DNA of 64,000 nt from Paenirhizobium naphthalenivorans (GTDB lineage Bacteria; Pseudomonadota; Alphaproteobacteria; Rhizobiales; Rhizobiaceae), in assembly GCF_007992095.1 (NCBI RefSeq), contig NZ_BJZP01000004.1, positions 186,001 to 250,000 on the forward strand, given 5' to 3'. This document shows, piece after piece, positions 17,535-26,673 of this stretch. The translations under genes and the position numbers were made by a program. The stretch's first letter is position 1. Every line of letters starts with the position of its first letter. The notes under the pieces are model-generated. The model did not search any database. It was not told the origin of the DNA and was given only the letters and a program-made list of their open reading frames with translations.

Positions 17535-19247
17535 TCAGGCGGGGTTCCCGCCTTTCGTCGGCGTTCCGCGCCCGGTAATCTCGGCGTAGGCTTCGATCGG
17601 TTCGGCCTTGCCGATGAGAAAGCCCTGGATGTTCTGGCAGCGTTCCTGGGTAAGGAAATCCAATTGCTCCGGCGTCTCCACACCTTCGGCAACGATCGGG
17701 ATATTGAGCCCGCGGCCGAGTCCGATGACCGCACGCACGATTTCGTTTGCGTGGTTGTCGGTGGAGAGCTTGGCTGTGAACGATTTGTCGATCTTCAGTG
17801 TGTCGAAAGGGAAAGCCTGCAGGTAGGAGAGCGACGAATAGCCGGTGCCGAAATCGTCCATGGCAATCTGCACGCCGAGCGCCTTCAAACCGCGCAAGAT
17901 ATGCAGGGCGCGCGAGAAGTCGTGCACCAGCACGCCTTCGGTCACCTCGAGTTCCAGCCGAGTGGGTTCGAGGCCGGTTTCGAGCAGGATCGACTGGACG
18001 AGCTGGACCAGATCGCCATGGCGGAACTGCACGGGTGACAGGTTGACCGAGATGCGCAGGTGGGCCGGCCAGGTCGCGGCCTCTCTGCAGGCCGTGCGAA
18101 GCACCCATTCGCCGATTTCGATGATCTGCCCGCTTTCCTCCGCTATGGGAATGAAGAAGTCCGGCCCCAGCAGTCCCTTGGTCGGGTGGCGCCAGCGCAC
18201 CAGCGCCTCGAAACCATAGACAGTGCGGTCGACACTCGCCTGGGGCTGATAAAGCAGCTCGAGTTCGCCGTTTTGGGTCGCGTTCTGAAGGTCGAGTTGC
18301 AGAACGCGCTGATCGTGCATGCGCCTGTCCATGGATGGTTCGAATGTACGGATCGCGCCTCGCCCGTCGGCCTTGGCGCGATAGAGTGCGGCATCCGAGC
18401 TGCTGAGCAGGCTGGCGCGGTCCTCTCCGTCGTCGGGATAGATGGCAAGACCAATCGAAAGTCCCACCGTGAGAGGATGACCGTTGAACTGGATCGGGAG
18501 CTTGGCGGCCTCGCTCAGGCGCCGTGCCAGCGCGCCTGCGCTCTCCGGCTGGTTCTTGCCGCCTGAAAGAAAGCAGAATTCGTCGCCACCCAGACGTGCG
18601 ACAACGTCGGTCGGGCCGAGGCAATCCTTGAAGCGCTTGCCCAAGGCGGAGAGCACGGCATCCCCCGCCGCATGGCCGAAAACGTCGTTGATGTCCTTGA
18701 ACCGGTCCACGTCGACCGAAAGCACGCTGAACTTGCGCTGCGTCACGCGCGCCTCCTCGATCCGGCTGTCGAGCGCCTCCGTCAAGACGGCGCGGTTCGG
18801 GAGTTCCGTCAATACGTCATGGGTTGCCAGGAAGGAGACGCGCCGCTCGGCGCGTACTTGGTCGGTCACGTCGCGCTGGGTGGACAGGATGAGGTCGCCC
18901 TCCAGCAGCCGGTCGTGGATCGCCAGGATGCGATCGCCGACTTCGTGCTGTGCCTCGAATATCCCATCGCGTTTCAGGGTGGCGACAAGCCGTTCGAAAA
19001 AGACCCTTGGGTCGCTTTTCCAATCATAGAGGGCGCCCGAACTGATCATCTCGGCGAAAGTGATGTCTTTATGCCAGCGCTCATCGACGTGATAGAAGTC
19101 ACGGAAACAACGGTTGAGATAGAGAGGTCTCCCGTCGAGTTGAAGAAGGCCGACGGCGAGTGGCAGGTTCTCCATTGCCAGTTCCAGCGCTTTCACCCGA
19201 TGTCTGAGTGAATTGGTGTAGGGTTTCGGATGCTGAATCTCGGACAT
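17535..19247 (-). CDS. PAS-GGDEF-EAL cyclic-di-GMP protein
   Basis: The protein has 570 residues. Residues 10-130 look like a PAS domain, the intact GGDEF is at 220-224, and EAL at 347-349 is followed by the conserved DDFGTGYSSLSYL, KIDKSF and VAEGVET motifs. It could both make and degrade cyclic-di-GMP. The inhibitory RxxD site five residues before GGDEF is absent (GPTD), so product inhibition is unlikely. No membrane segment is seen, so it is cytoplasmic. I preferred the ATG at 19247 over an upstream GTG at 19253. Confidence 0.92.
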   Translation of the reverse strand: MSEIQHPKPYTNSLRHRVKALELAMENLPLAVGLLQLDGRPLYLNRCFRDFYHVDERWHKDITFAEMISSGALYDWKSDPRVFFERLVATLKRDGIFEAQHEVGDRILAIHDRLLEGDLILSTQRDVTDQVRAERRVSFLATHDVLTELPNRAVLTEALDSRIEEARVTQRKFSVLSVDVDRFKDINDVFGHAAGDAVLSALGKRFKDCLGPTDVVARLGGDEFCFLSGGKNQPESAGALARRLSEAAKLPIQFNGHPLTVGLSIGLAIYPDDGEDRASLLSSSDAALYRAKADGRGAIRTFEPSMDRRMHDQRVLQLDLQNATQNGELELLYQPQASVDRTVYGFEALVRWRHPTKGLLGPDFFIPIAEESGQIIEIGEWVLRTACREAATWPAHLRISVNLSPVQFRHGDLVQLVQSILLETGLEPTRLELEVTEGVLVHDFSRALHILRGLKALGVQIAMDDFGTGYSSLSYLQAFPFDTLKIDKSFTAKLSTDNHANEIVRAVIGLGRGLNIPIVAEGVETPEQLDFLTQERCQNIQGFLIGKAEPIEAYAEITGRGTPTKGGNPA

Positions 19248-19477
19248 GGCCACACTGTTCCCGAATTTGTGTTAGTATACCCTAAAATGGCTAAGCAATG
19301 GTTGAAATCGAGTTTCAACACTTCACGCTGCGATTGATTGCATCAAATTCACTCCGATTAAGACTATCGAGTGGCCCGCGCGTTCCTGGGGCCGCAACGT
19401 CCTGCGGCGAACCGCCGCTTTTCAAGTTCGATAAATATTCGTATATATGAAGGAACGTTTCAATCTGGGAGAACGCC

Positions 19478-20605
19478 GTGACCAATATTACCGTTCTCGG
19501 CTCCGGTTTCGGCGCCTTGACCACGATCCGCGAACTGCGCCGCAACGGTGTCGACGGCGAGATCACCGTGATCTCGCCGCGCGACGAGCTGCACTATCTG
19601 CCAAGTTCGATCTGGCTTCCGGCCGGTCTGCGCAAGGGCGGTGAGCTGAAGATCCCGCTTGCCGGTTTCTTCGCCGAGCACAAGGTCCGCCATGTGAAAG
19701 CCTCCGTAACCGGGCTCGCTGAGGGCGGCCGCAAGGTGCTGACGGATGTCGGTGAATTTGCCACCGACCAGCTGGTGGTGGCGACCGGCGGACGCTTCAT
19801 CCGCAAGCTGCCCGGCATCGAGCATGCGCTGGTGCCGTGCGAAGGCATCGCCGTCGGCGAGGAGATCGCCCGCCGCCTCGAGGCCATGGATGGCGGCACG
19901 ATTGCCATCGGTTTCGCGTCCAATCCCAACGAACAGGGCGCCGTACGCGGCGGGCCGATGTTCGAATTCCTCTTCATCATCGATAGCCTGCTGCGCCGGC
20001 AGGGCAGGCGCGATCGCTTCAAGCTGGTCTTCTTCAATCCCTCGACGCGGCCCGGTCAGCGTCTTGGCGACAAGGCGGTCGACGGCCTGCTGAAGGAAAT
20101 GGCGCGGCGCGGCATCGAGACCCGGCTCGGTCACAAGATGGTCCGGCTTGAGGCTGACAAGGTGGTGACCGAGGGTGGCGAGTTTCCCGCCGACCTGATC
20201 CTGTTCATGCCGGGGCTTACCGGCCCGGCATGGCTTGCCGATGCCGATCTCCCGCTTTCGCCGGGCGGTATGATCGCCGCTGACGAGAAATGCCGGGTCA
20301 GGGACCGAGACGGCGTCTGGGTGGTCGGCGACAGCGGCAGCTTTCCCGGCCCCGACTGGCTGCCGAAGCAGGCGCATCAGGCCGATCTTCAGGCCAAGGC
20401 CGCCGCGCAAAACATCGCCGCGGTGCTTTCGGGCAGGGCTCCTGCGGCCGATTTTAAGCCGGAGCTGATCTGCATCGTCGACATGCTGGACACCGCCATG
20501 CTCGTCTATCGCAGCGAGACGCGCAGTTTCGTCGGCCCGAAGATGAAGATCTTCCATTGGCTGAAACGTTATTTCGAACAGCACTATCTGCGCGTCTACC
20601 GCTGA
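19478..20605 (+). CDS. SQR-like FAD-dependent pyridine-nucleotide-disulfide oxidoreductase
   Basis: The protein has 375 residues. The FAD-binding start is ITVLGSGFGALTTIRELRR, and LVVATGGRFIRKLPG and GVWVVGDSGSF are typical of sulfide:quinone oxidoreductase / flavocytochrome c relatives. It has Cys at 121, 272 and 332, but no Cys at the position of Cys159 of canonical SQR (the stretch reads GGPMFEF). It is therefore a divergent paralogue and not necessarily a sulfide oxidase. A canonical sqr occurs at 33481-34767. Confidence 0.8.
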   Translation: MTNITVLGSGFGALTTIRELRRNGVDGEITVISPRDELHYLPSSIWLPAGLRKGGELKIPLAGFFAEHKVRHVKASVTGLAEGGRKVLTDVGEFATDQLVVATGGRFIRKLPGIEHALVPCEGIAVGEEIARRLEAMDGGTIAIGFASNPNEQGAVRGGPMFEFLFIIDSLLRRQGRRDRFKLVFFNPSTRPGQRLGDKAVDGLLKEMARRGIETRLGHKMVRLEADKVVTEGGEFPADLILFMPGLTGPAWLADADLPLSPGGMIAADEKCRVRDRDGVWVVGDSGSFPGPDWLPKQAHQADLQAKAAAQNIAAVLSGRAPAADFKPELICIVDMLDTAMLVYRSETRSFVGPKMKIFHWLKRYFEQHYLRVYR

Positions 20606-20698
20606 GGGGCGGGCGCGATTGCGCCTTGATCCCCGGGCTCGGCCTCTCTATCTCTCGGAGGATCATTTCTGATTTCCTCCGAGAAGGAAGGCCTTCCC

Positions 20699-22807
20699 TT
20701 GTCCGTCTTTTCCCATCTGCCCACGCCCCCCGTCGCTGCCAAGAAGCCCGTCTCCGACACCCGCCACGGCATCACCCGCACCGACGATTACGCCTGGATG
20801 CGCGCCGACAACTGGCAGGCGATGTTCAAGGATCCGACCTTGCTCGATGCGGCGTTGCGCAAGCACCTCGAGGCCGAGAACGCCTATATGGAAGCGGCCA
20901 TGGCCGACACAAAGGCGCTGCAAAAGACGCTGTTTGCCGAGATGAAGGGGCGTATCAAGGAGGATGATTCGTCCATCCCGATGAAGGACGGTCCTTATGC
21001 CTATGGCACCGCTTTCGTTACCGGTGGCGAGCAGCCGCGCTATTTCCGTATCCCGCGCGACGCCGACCACAAGGACGAGAGCCAGCGGCACCTCCTGCTC
21101 GACGGTGACAAGGAGGCGGCGAATAAGGATTATTTCCGTCTCGCCGGGATCGATCACTCGACCGATCATGCCTTTGGCATCTGGGGCTATGATGACAAGG
21201 GTTCGGAATATTTCACCCTTCGCGTGCGCAACCTCGAAACCGGCGAGGATCTTGCCGACGTGATCGAGAACACCGGCGGCGGCGGTGCCTGGGCGCCTGA
21301 CGGCAAGAGCTTCTTCTATACCCTGCAAGACGAGAACCATCGCCCCTCCAAGGTCTTCCATCACATTGTCGGTGAACCGCAATCGCAAGACCGGCTGGTC
21401 TACGAGGAAAAGGATCCGGGCTTTTTCATGGGCGTCGGCGGCTCGCTGCTCGACGACTTCATCTATCTCGACATCCATGACCATGAGACCTCGGAATACC
21501 GTATCCTTTCCACCAAGGATCTCACCGCGGAGCCGATGCTGGTCGCCGAGCGGATTGAAAGCATCGAATATTCTCTGACCGAAGGCGGCGATGTCTTCTA
21601 CATCCTGACCAACGATGGCGATGCCAAGGATTTCAAGATCATGGAGGCTCCGGTCACGGCGCCGGGCAAGGAGAACTGGAAGGAAGTCGTTCCCCATACG
21701 CCGGGCCTGCTGATCCTCAACCACATGGCCTTTGCCCGCCACCTCGTCTGGCTGCAACGCCGCAACGGCCTGCCGGAGATCATGATCCGCGACCGGAAGA
21801 GCGGCGAGGAACACGCCATCGCCTTTGCCGAGGAGGCCTATTCGCTCGGCCTCCAGGGGGCGGCCGAATATGATACCGACGTCATCCGTTTCACCTATTC
21901 GTCGATGACGACGCCGACCCAGCTGTTTGACTATAATATGGCGACCCGCGAGCGCGGACTGCTGAAGACCCAGCAAGTGCCCTCCGGCCACAATCCGGAC
22001 GATTATGTCACCCGTCGCGTCTTTGCCCCGTCGCATGACGGCATCGACGTGCCGGTGACGCTGCTTTATCGCAAGGACACCAGGCTTGACGGCTCCGCGC
22101 CCTGCCTGCTCTACGGCTACGGCGCCTACGGTATCTCGATTCCGGCCGGCTTCAACACCAGTTGCCTGTCTCTGGTCGACCGCGGCTTCGTCTATGCCAT
22201 CGCCCATATCCGCGGCGGCAAGGACAAGGGCTTCCAATGGTACGAAGACGGCAAGATGGAGAAGAAGGAAAACACCTTCAAGGATTTCATCGCCGCCGCC
22301 GACCATCTGGTGAAGGAGGGCTTCACATCTTACGACCGGATCATCGCCGAAGGCGGCTCTGCCGGCGGCATGCTGATGGGGGCGATTGCCAACATGGCGC
22401 CGGAGAAATTTGCCGGCATCATCGCCGCCGTGCCCTTTGTCGACGTACTGAACACCATGCTTGACGACACCCTGCCGCTCACCCCGCCGGAATGGGGCGA
22501 ATGGGGAAATCCGATCGAGTCGCTCGAGGAATACAATTGGATCGCCGCCTATTCGCCTTACGACAATGTCGGGGCCAAGGCCTATCCGCCGATCCTGGCC
22601 CTCTCCGGCCTGACCGACCCGCGCGTCACCTATTGGGAGCCGACGAAATGGATCGCCAAACTGCGCGAAAAGGCGCCTGACGCCGGTCCCTATCTCCTGA
22701 AGACCAACATGGCCGCAGGCCACGGCGGCAAATCCGGGCGCTTCCAGCGGCTGGAGGAGGTGGCCTTTGAATACGCTTTCGCCATAAAGGTGGCGGGAAA
22801 GATGTGA
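20699..22807 (+). CDS. ptrB: Oligopeptidase B (S9 family serine peptidase)
   Basis: The protein has 702 residues: a beta-propeller N-terminal domain and a C-terminal alpha/beta-hydrolase domain. The triad is visible as Ser554 in GGSAGG, Asp640 in LTDPRV and His675 in AGHGGKSGR. It cleaves short peptides after basic residues in the cytoplasm. The likely start is TTG at 20699 after AGGAAGG. It follows the SQR-like gene by 93 bp. Confidence 0.92.
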   Translation: MSVFSHLPTPPVAAKKPVSDTRHGITRTDDYAWMRADNWQAMFKDPTLLDAALRKHLEAENAYMEAAMADTKALQKTLFAEMKGRIKEDDSSIPMKDGPYAYGTAFVTGGEQPRYFRIPRDADHKDESQRHLLLDGDKEAANKDYFRLAGIDHSTDHAFGIWGYDDKGSEYFTLRVRNLETGEDLADVIENTGGGGAWAPDGKSFFYTLQDENHRPSKVFHHIVGEPQSQDRLVYEEKDPGFFMGVGGSLLDDFIYLDIHDHETSEYRILSTKDLTAEPMLVAERIESIEYSLTEGGDVFYILTNDGDAKDFKIMEAPVTAPGKENWKEVVPHTPGLLILNHMAFARHLVWLQRRNGLPEIMIRDRKSGEEHAIAFAEEAYSLGLQGAAEYDTDVIRFTYSSMTTPTQLFDYNMATRERGLLKTQQVPSGHNPDDYVTRRVFAPSHDGIDVPVTLLYRKDTRLDGSAPCLLYGYGAYGISIPAGFNTSCLSLVDRGFVYAIAHIRGGKDKGFQWYEDGKMEKKENTFKDFIAAADHLVKEGFTSYDRIIAEGGSAGGMLMGAIANMAPEKFAGIIAAVPFVDVLNTMLDDTLPLTPPEWGEWGNPIESLEEYNWIAAYSPYDNVGAKAYPPILALSGLTDPRVTYWEPTKWIAKLREKAPDAGPYLLKTNMAAGHGGKSGRFQRLEEVAFEYAFAIKVAGKM

Positions 22808-22819
22808 GGAGAGGGGCCG

Positions 22820-22840
22820 GCATGCCCCTTGGGGGCATGC
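22820..22840 (+). terminator. Hairpin after ptrB
   Basis: The perfect 9-bp stem GCATGCCCC/GGGGCATGC with a 3-nt loop lies 13 bp after the ptrB stop. There is no T tract, so it is either a factor-assisted terminator or an mRNA 3'-end stabiliser. Confidence 0.5.
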
Positions 22841-23004
22841 GTGCTGGCGCTGCTATTCTTCGGGTGAAGTCAACGGTGGAGGCCGCGCATCACTCCACAT
22901 CCGCACTTCATCCAGAAGTCCTTGCACCGTCTGGAAGACTTCCGTGATTTCATATTGGACGGAAACCGGTGCTATCGAGCACATTGCGCCGGTTGGTCTT
23001 CCAT

Positions 23005-23625
23005 TTACTCCTCATACCAGGCGTGCACCGCCTTGACGGCGGGGCGCTCCTCCATCCGCTTCATGTGGTCTTGAACTCCGGGGAAATCGGCCGGATCGAC
23101 GCCATCGCTTTCCAGCCAGCCGGCAATCGCAAACAGATAGGGGTCGCAGATCGAATAGGCTTGGCCCATCACCCAGGGGCCGAGAAATAAGTCCTTCTCG
23201 ATCAGCGCAAAGCAATCGCCCATGTTCTTGGCGACCTTGGCCTGCATCGCTGTAATCGCCGTCTGATCATCGGCCCAACGACTGGCGCGGCGCCCATGGG
23301 CATGGGCGACATGCACGGTGGAGCACAGATAGCTGTTGAAGGCCTGTATCTGGCCGAAGGCAAAGCTGTCATCGACCGGTGCCAGTTTCGCCTCCGGCGC
23401 GCTTTGGGCGATATAGGCCAGAATCGCCGGCGTTTCCGTCAGCACGCCCCGGTCGGTCACCAGCGCTGGAACGCGGCCCTTGGGATTGATCGCCAGAAAA
23501 TCGGCTGCCATCTGCTCCCCCTTGGTGAAGTCGATCCGCTGTGCCTCATAGGCGATGCCGGCCTCCTGAAGGGCGATATGAGAGGCAAAAGAGCATGTGC
23601 CCTTGGCGACAAAGAGTTTTAGCAC
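23005..23625 (-). CDS. Glutathione S-transferase
   Basis: The protein has 206 residues. The thioredoxin-like N-terminal domain contains AKGTCSFASHIALQEAG, with the Cys and Ser of beta-class GSTs, and NPKGRVPAL before the glutathione-binding TETPAILAYIA. The helical C-terminal domain ends with PAVKAVHAWYEE. The GTG at 23625 follows GGGAGAA at good spacing and starts the first strand (LKLFVAKG). It conjugates or reduces substrates with glutathione; the substrate is unknown. Confidence 0.88.
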   Translation of the reverse strand: MLKLFVAKGTCSFASHIALQEAGIAYEAQRIDFTKGEQMAADFLAINPKGRVPALVTDRGVLTETPAILAYIAQSAPEAKLAPVDDSFAFGQIQAFNSYLCSTVHVAHAHGRRASRWADDQTAITAMQAKVAKNMGDCFALIEKDLFLGPWVMGQAYSICDPYLFAIAGWLESDGVDPADFPGVQDHMKRMEERPAVKAVHAWYEE

Positions 23626-23860
23626 GGTGTTTCTCCCGAATACGCTGTTTTCCAATGCTTACCCATCTCGCTGCCTTGGCGCCAGATGGGGTGCCTGGCC
23701 TCTCGCCATTGTCACGCCGTTGTGAGCCAGAACACCCCGCGCAAAACTGCGCAGCGGTTTCGCGATAACGGCATGTATCAAAGCGGACACGCTAGGCCCT
23801 TGCATTCTGATCCGGCTCCGCCACATTGCCTTCAGTGAATGGCGTATTGAGTGAGGCACG

Positions 23861-25153
23861 ATGAACCGGACCTGGTGGCTGGCCCTGCAAATCACCAAGC
23901 GGCTATGGTTCCGCGCCACGCTGTTCGCCATTATGGCGGTGGTGACCGCTGTCGTCGGCATTGCCGTCGGCCCTTATATACCCGATCGCCTGTCCGATCT
24001 GATCGGCGCCAAGGCGGTCGACGCCATTCTGACCATTCTCGCGTCGAGCATGCTGGCGGTCACCACGTTTTCGCTTTCCACGCTCGTCTCCGCCACCACG
24101 GCGGCCGCCAGCAGCGGGACCCCGCGTGCCGTCAGTCTGATTCTGGAGGACGGCACCGCCCAGACGGCGCTGTCGACCTTCCTCGGCGCCTTCCTGTTTT
24201 CCCTTGTCGGACTGATCGCGCTCAATGCCGGTCTCTATGGCGGCGGCGGCCGTCTGGTTCTCTTCGCGGCGACGCTGGCGGTGGTCCTGCTGATCGTCAC
24301 CATGCTGCTGCGCTGGATCGACCATCTCGCAGGCCTTGGCAATGTCGGCGAGACGATCCGCCGGGCGGCGGAAAAGGCCGCCGATGGAATGGCGTTGAAC
24401 AGCGAACGACCGGCACTTGGCGGCCGCGTTCTCGACGGTGTTCCGCAAGACGCCGTGCCGCTTTATCATGATCAGGTCGGCTATATCCGGCACCTCGACA
24501 TGGGCCGGTTGCAGCGGCTGGCGGAAGGGCTCGAGGCGAAGCTTCATGTGACGCAGAGGCCGGGCGATTTCTGTTCGCTGGCTAGACCGGTGCTTTATGT
24601 CGAAGCGGCGGCGGGTTTCGGCGACGATCCCGAGGCCACCCGGGCGGCGCTGGGCAATGCCTTCACCGTCGGCGATTCCCGCAGCTATGATCAGGATCCG
24701 CTGCTCGGCCTGACGGTTCTTTCTGAAGTGGCCTCGCGGGCGTTGTCTCCCGGCATCAACGATCCCGGCACAGCGATCGATGTGGTCACGCAGGTGACGC
24801 GGCTCCTGTCGCGGACCGCGATGCCGGCCGATGCCGCGTCAAAAAAGGAAGGTGATGTGGCGGAGCCGGAATACCCGCGCGTCTTCGTCAGGACGATTGA
24901 TCCGGCCACCTTTGTGGACGTCGCCTTCCTGGCGATCTCGCGCGACGGTGCCGGTCTGATCGAGGTGGTGCTGGCCGTCCAGACGGCGCTGGATGCCCTG
25001 GCCGCCAGCTCAGATCCGGCGCTTTCCGGCGCGGCGCTGGCCATGGCGGAGACCGCCTGCAAGCGGGGGCTGGCGACACTCGCCTTCGAGGACGACCGGC
25101 GGCGGCTTGAGGCGGTCCGGCTCTCGTCAGATCTGCGTCAATCCATGGGGTGA
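23861..25153 (+). CDS. DUF2254 membrane protein
   Basis: The protein has 430 residues with four hydrophobic segments in the first 155 residues (for example TLFAIMAVVTAVVGIAVG and LSTFLGAFLFSLVGLIAL) and a soluble C-terminal region. VTTFSLSTLVSATTAAASSGTPRAVSLILED and LSPGINDPGTAIDV are DUF2254 hallmarks. It is an inner-membrane protein of unknown function. Confidence 0.85.
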   Translation: MNRTWWLALQITKRLWFRATLFAIMAVVTAVVGIAVGPYIPDRLSDLIGAKAVDAILTILASSMLAVTTFSLSTLVSATTAAASSGTPRAVSLILEDGTAQTALSTFLGAFLFSLVGLIALNAGLYGGGGRLVLFAATLAVVLLIVTMLLRWIDHLAGLGNVGETIRRAAEKAADGMALNSERPALGGRVLDGVPQDAVPLYHDQVGYIRHLDMGRLQRLAEGLEAKLHVTQRPGDFCSLARPVLYVEAAAGFGDDPEATRAALGNAFTVGDSRSYDQDPLLGLTVLSEVASRALSPGINDPGTAIDVVTQVTRLLSRTAMPADAASKKEGDVAEPEYPRVFVRTIDPATFVDVAFLAISRDGAGLIEVVLAVQTALDALAASSDPALSGAALAMAETACKRGLATLAFEDDRRRLEAVRLSSDLRQSMG

Positions 25154-25460
25154 GCCCCCTGTGGGGTACAACGCACGCAGAGCGCGAAAGCCCTCCCGGC
25201 GATCCCCGCTTGCTCATGACCTGGTCGTTGAGACGTCTCTCTCCACGCCGTGACGCGCGCCGACAAAGCCTTGCCGAGGTCTTGCTCAGGGTCGGCATGG
25301 CCATCGACGATGTGACGTGTGTCACGAAGCAGCCTCACGGCTGGTAGAAATTGTCAAGCAGTTGGAGGCTGTAAACGACGGTTCGCCACTGCGTGACGCA
25401 AGCCTCGCGCAAGCTTCAATGGTTAACAAATGATTAATTGTTGGAAAGTGAGTGTCTGCC
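25154..25460. other. Intergenic, about 307 bp, carrying a CtrA-type site
   Basis: No gene is supported between the DUF2254 gene and the small gene at 25461. The only clear element is the TTAA-N7-TTAA site near its right end (listed separately). Confidence 0.45.
25423..25437 (+). promoter_or_regulatory. CtrA-type box TTAA-N7-TTAA
   Basis: The sequence TTAA-CAAATGA-TTAA is a perfect match to the consensus of the cell-cycle regulator CtrA in alphaproteobacteria. It ends 23 bp before the ATG of the small gene at 25461, in the place of a promoter-proximal activator or repressor site. Confidence 0.6.
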
Positions 25461-25772
25461 ATGCGGATCGATAGCGGCCTTAGCGGCTATTCCTACCAGA
25501 GCCGGTACGTGCCCAGCGCGACCGAAAGCGAAGATACTTCGGCGGATGCGACAGCGACCGCCAAGCCGCGCTCGTCCGGTAATAGCGCGTTCAGCAGCAC
25601 ACTCCTGTCATCCAACCTGGCAACGGCGCTGTGGATCGTCGAAGGTGGCCGCAAGGCAGCCGCGGCCCCTCGCGCGGATCTCTCCGCCGCCGCCGATGAG
25701 GCGCCTGCCGTCTCCATCACAGAAAAGGTCGAAGCGCTCTATCGCGAATATGAGCTGAGCGACGACGCCTGA
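25461..25772 (+). CDS. Small hypothetical protein, likely CtrA-controlled
   Basis: The protein has 103 residues, begins MRIDSGLSGYSYQSRYVPSA, has a Ser/Thr/Ala-rich middle and ends with an acidic helix (SITEKVEALYREYELSDDA). I do not recognise a family. There is no signal peptide or membrane helix. It has its own terminator and an upstream CtrA-type box, so it looks like a single-gene transcription unit tied to the cell cycle, motility or polarity; that is inference. Confidence 0.7.
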   Translation: MRIDSGLSGYSYQSRYVPSATESEDTSADATATAKPRSSGNSAFSSTLLSSNLATALWIVEGGRKAAAAPRADLSAAADEAPAVSITEKVEALYREYELSDDA

Positions 25773-25803
25773 GTCTGACCTGGCCGCTCAAGGGCAATGA
25801 GAA

Positions 25804-25833
25804 AAGGGCGCCGGTGGCGCCCTTCGTCGTTTT
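25804..25833 (+). terminator. Bidirectional rho-independent terminator
   Basis: The stem AAGGGCGCC/GGCGCCCTT has a GGT loop and is followed by CGTCGTTTT on the plus strand. On the minus strand it is followed by a short T-rich stretch (TTCTC), so it can end both the small gene at 25461 and the converging CDF gene. Confidence 0.8.
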
Positions 25834-25864
25834 ATGGTCGTGAATGGCTTTCCCATCCTTGGCG

Positions 25865-26590
25865 TCAATGCGCGTGGTCGTGATGGCTCTCATGACCATG
25901 CGCATGGTCGGCGCCGATAGCGCAGGACGTGCCGCAACCACAGCCTTCCTCGGCCTTTTTAGCCAGTGCCTCCGCGCCGCCCTGCTTCCATTCCTGGTAG
26001 GATTGCCAGAGGATTTGTGTCGAGGAGTTGAGGAACAGTCCGGCCATGATGAAGGCGACGGTAAGGTCCGGCCAGGCGGTCGCCGTGCCCCAGACGCCGA
26101 GCGCGGCGATCATGACGATCACATTGCCGATTGCGTCATTGCGTGAGCAGAGCCAGACGGAGCGGACATTGGCGTCGCCGTCCTTGTAGTTCATCAGCAG
26201 CAGCACGCTCGCGACATTGGCGGCGAGCGCCATGAGGCCAATGGCCCCCATCACCGGCGCTTCCGGCATGCCATCGTAGAAAACCCGCCAGAGGGTCGAG
26301 CCGAACACCCACAGCCCCATGAGAAAAAGGCTGATTCCCTTTGCGGCCGCTGCCGTGCTTCTGACCTTCAGCGACGCGCCGATCACGGCCAGCGAAATGC
26401 CGTAGGTCACGGCGTCGGCGAAGAAATCCAGCGCGTCGGCCTGGAGCGCCTGCGAGCGCGCGAACTGGCCGGCCGTCATCTCGACGACGAACATCGCCGC
26501 GTTGATGAAGATCACCATCCACAGTCGCTGCTTGTAGGTGTCTGACATGCCGTCGAAGGGGCCGTGGCTATGGCCGTGGCTGGCACTCAT
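25865..26590 (-). CDS. Cation diffusion facilitator-type metal efflux protein
   Basis: The protein has 241 residues, with His-rich ends (SHGHSHG at the N-terminus, HAHGHESHHDHAH at the C-terminus), a GCGCGTSC motif near the end and about six hydrophobic helices. ADALDFFADAVTYGISL and SRNDAIGNVIVMIAALGVW match a CDF subgroup that exports divalent metals such as Zn, Cd or Co. It diverges from a MerR-type metal regulator. Confidence 0.85.
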   Translation of the reverse strand: MSASHGHSHGPFDGMSDTYKQRLWMVIFINAAMFVVEMTAGQFARSQALQADALDFFADAVTYGISLAVIGASLKVRSTAAAAKGISLFLMGLWVFGSTLWRVFYDGMPEAPVMGAIGLMALAANVASVLLLMNYKDGDANVRSVWLCSRNDAIGNVIVMIAALGVWGTATAWPDLTVAFIMAGLFLNSSTQILWQSYQEWKQGGAEALAKKAEEGCGCGTSCAIGADHAHGHESHHDHAH

Positions 26591-26626
26591 GCTGATTCCT
26601 TTCGGTCTTGAACTGGTCCGAGACCC

Positions 26627-26657
26627 TACCTAATGTCTATAGTGACTAGAGGTTCAA
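26627..26657 (-). promoter_or_regulatory. MerR-type promoter of the metal efflux gene
   Basis: Read on the minus strand, TTGAAC is followed by a 19-bp spacer and TAGGTA. The spacer carries an imperfect dyad (TCTAGT and ACTATAGA). The long 19-bp spacer with a central dyad is diagnostic of promoters that MerR-family activators untwist. It faces the CDF gene, and the MerR gene starts 17 bp on the other side. Confidence 0.7.
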
Positions 26658-26673
26658 GGGGGTTTTGTGCGAA

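Noticed and set aside
19254..19330. Short inverted repeats (GTTGAAA/TTTCAAC and TTAG..CTAA) upstream of the GGDEF-EAL gene.
   Set aside because: They are short, imperfectly placed and could occur by chance in this AT-rich stretch; no regulator can be suggested.
19334..19346. TTGAT-TGC-ATCAA upstream of the SQR-like flavoprotein, considered as a third anaerobox.
   Set aside because: The spacer is 3 bp and the FNR/FixK consensus needs 4, so binding by a normal dimer is unlikely.
20663..22723. 686-codon minus-strand open frame opposite ptrB.
   Set aside because: The plus strand encodes a complete oligopeptidase B with its catalytic triad; the antisense frame is a codon-bias artefact.
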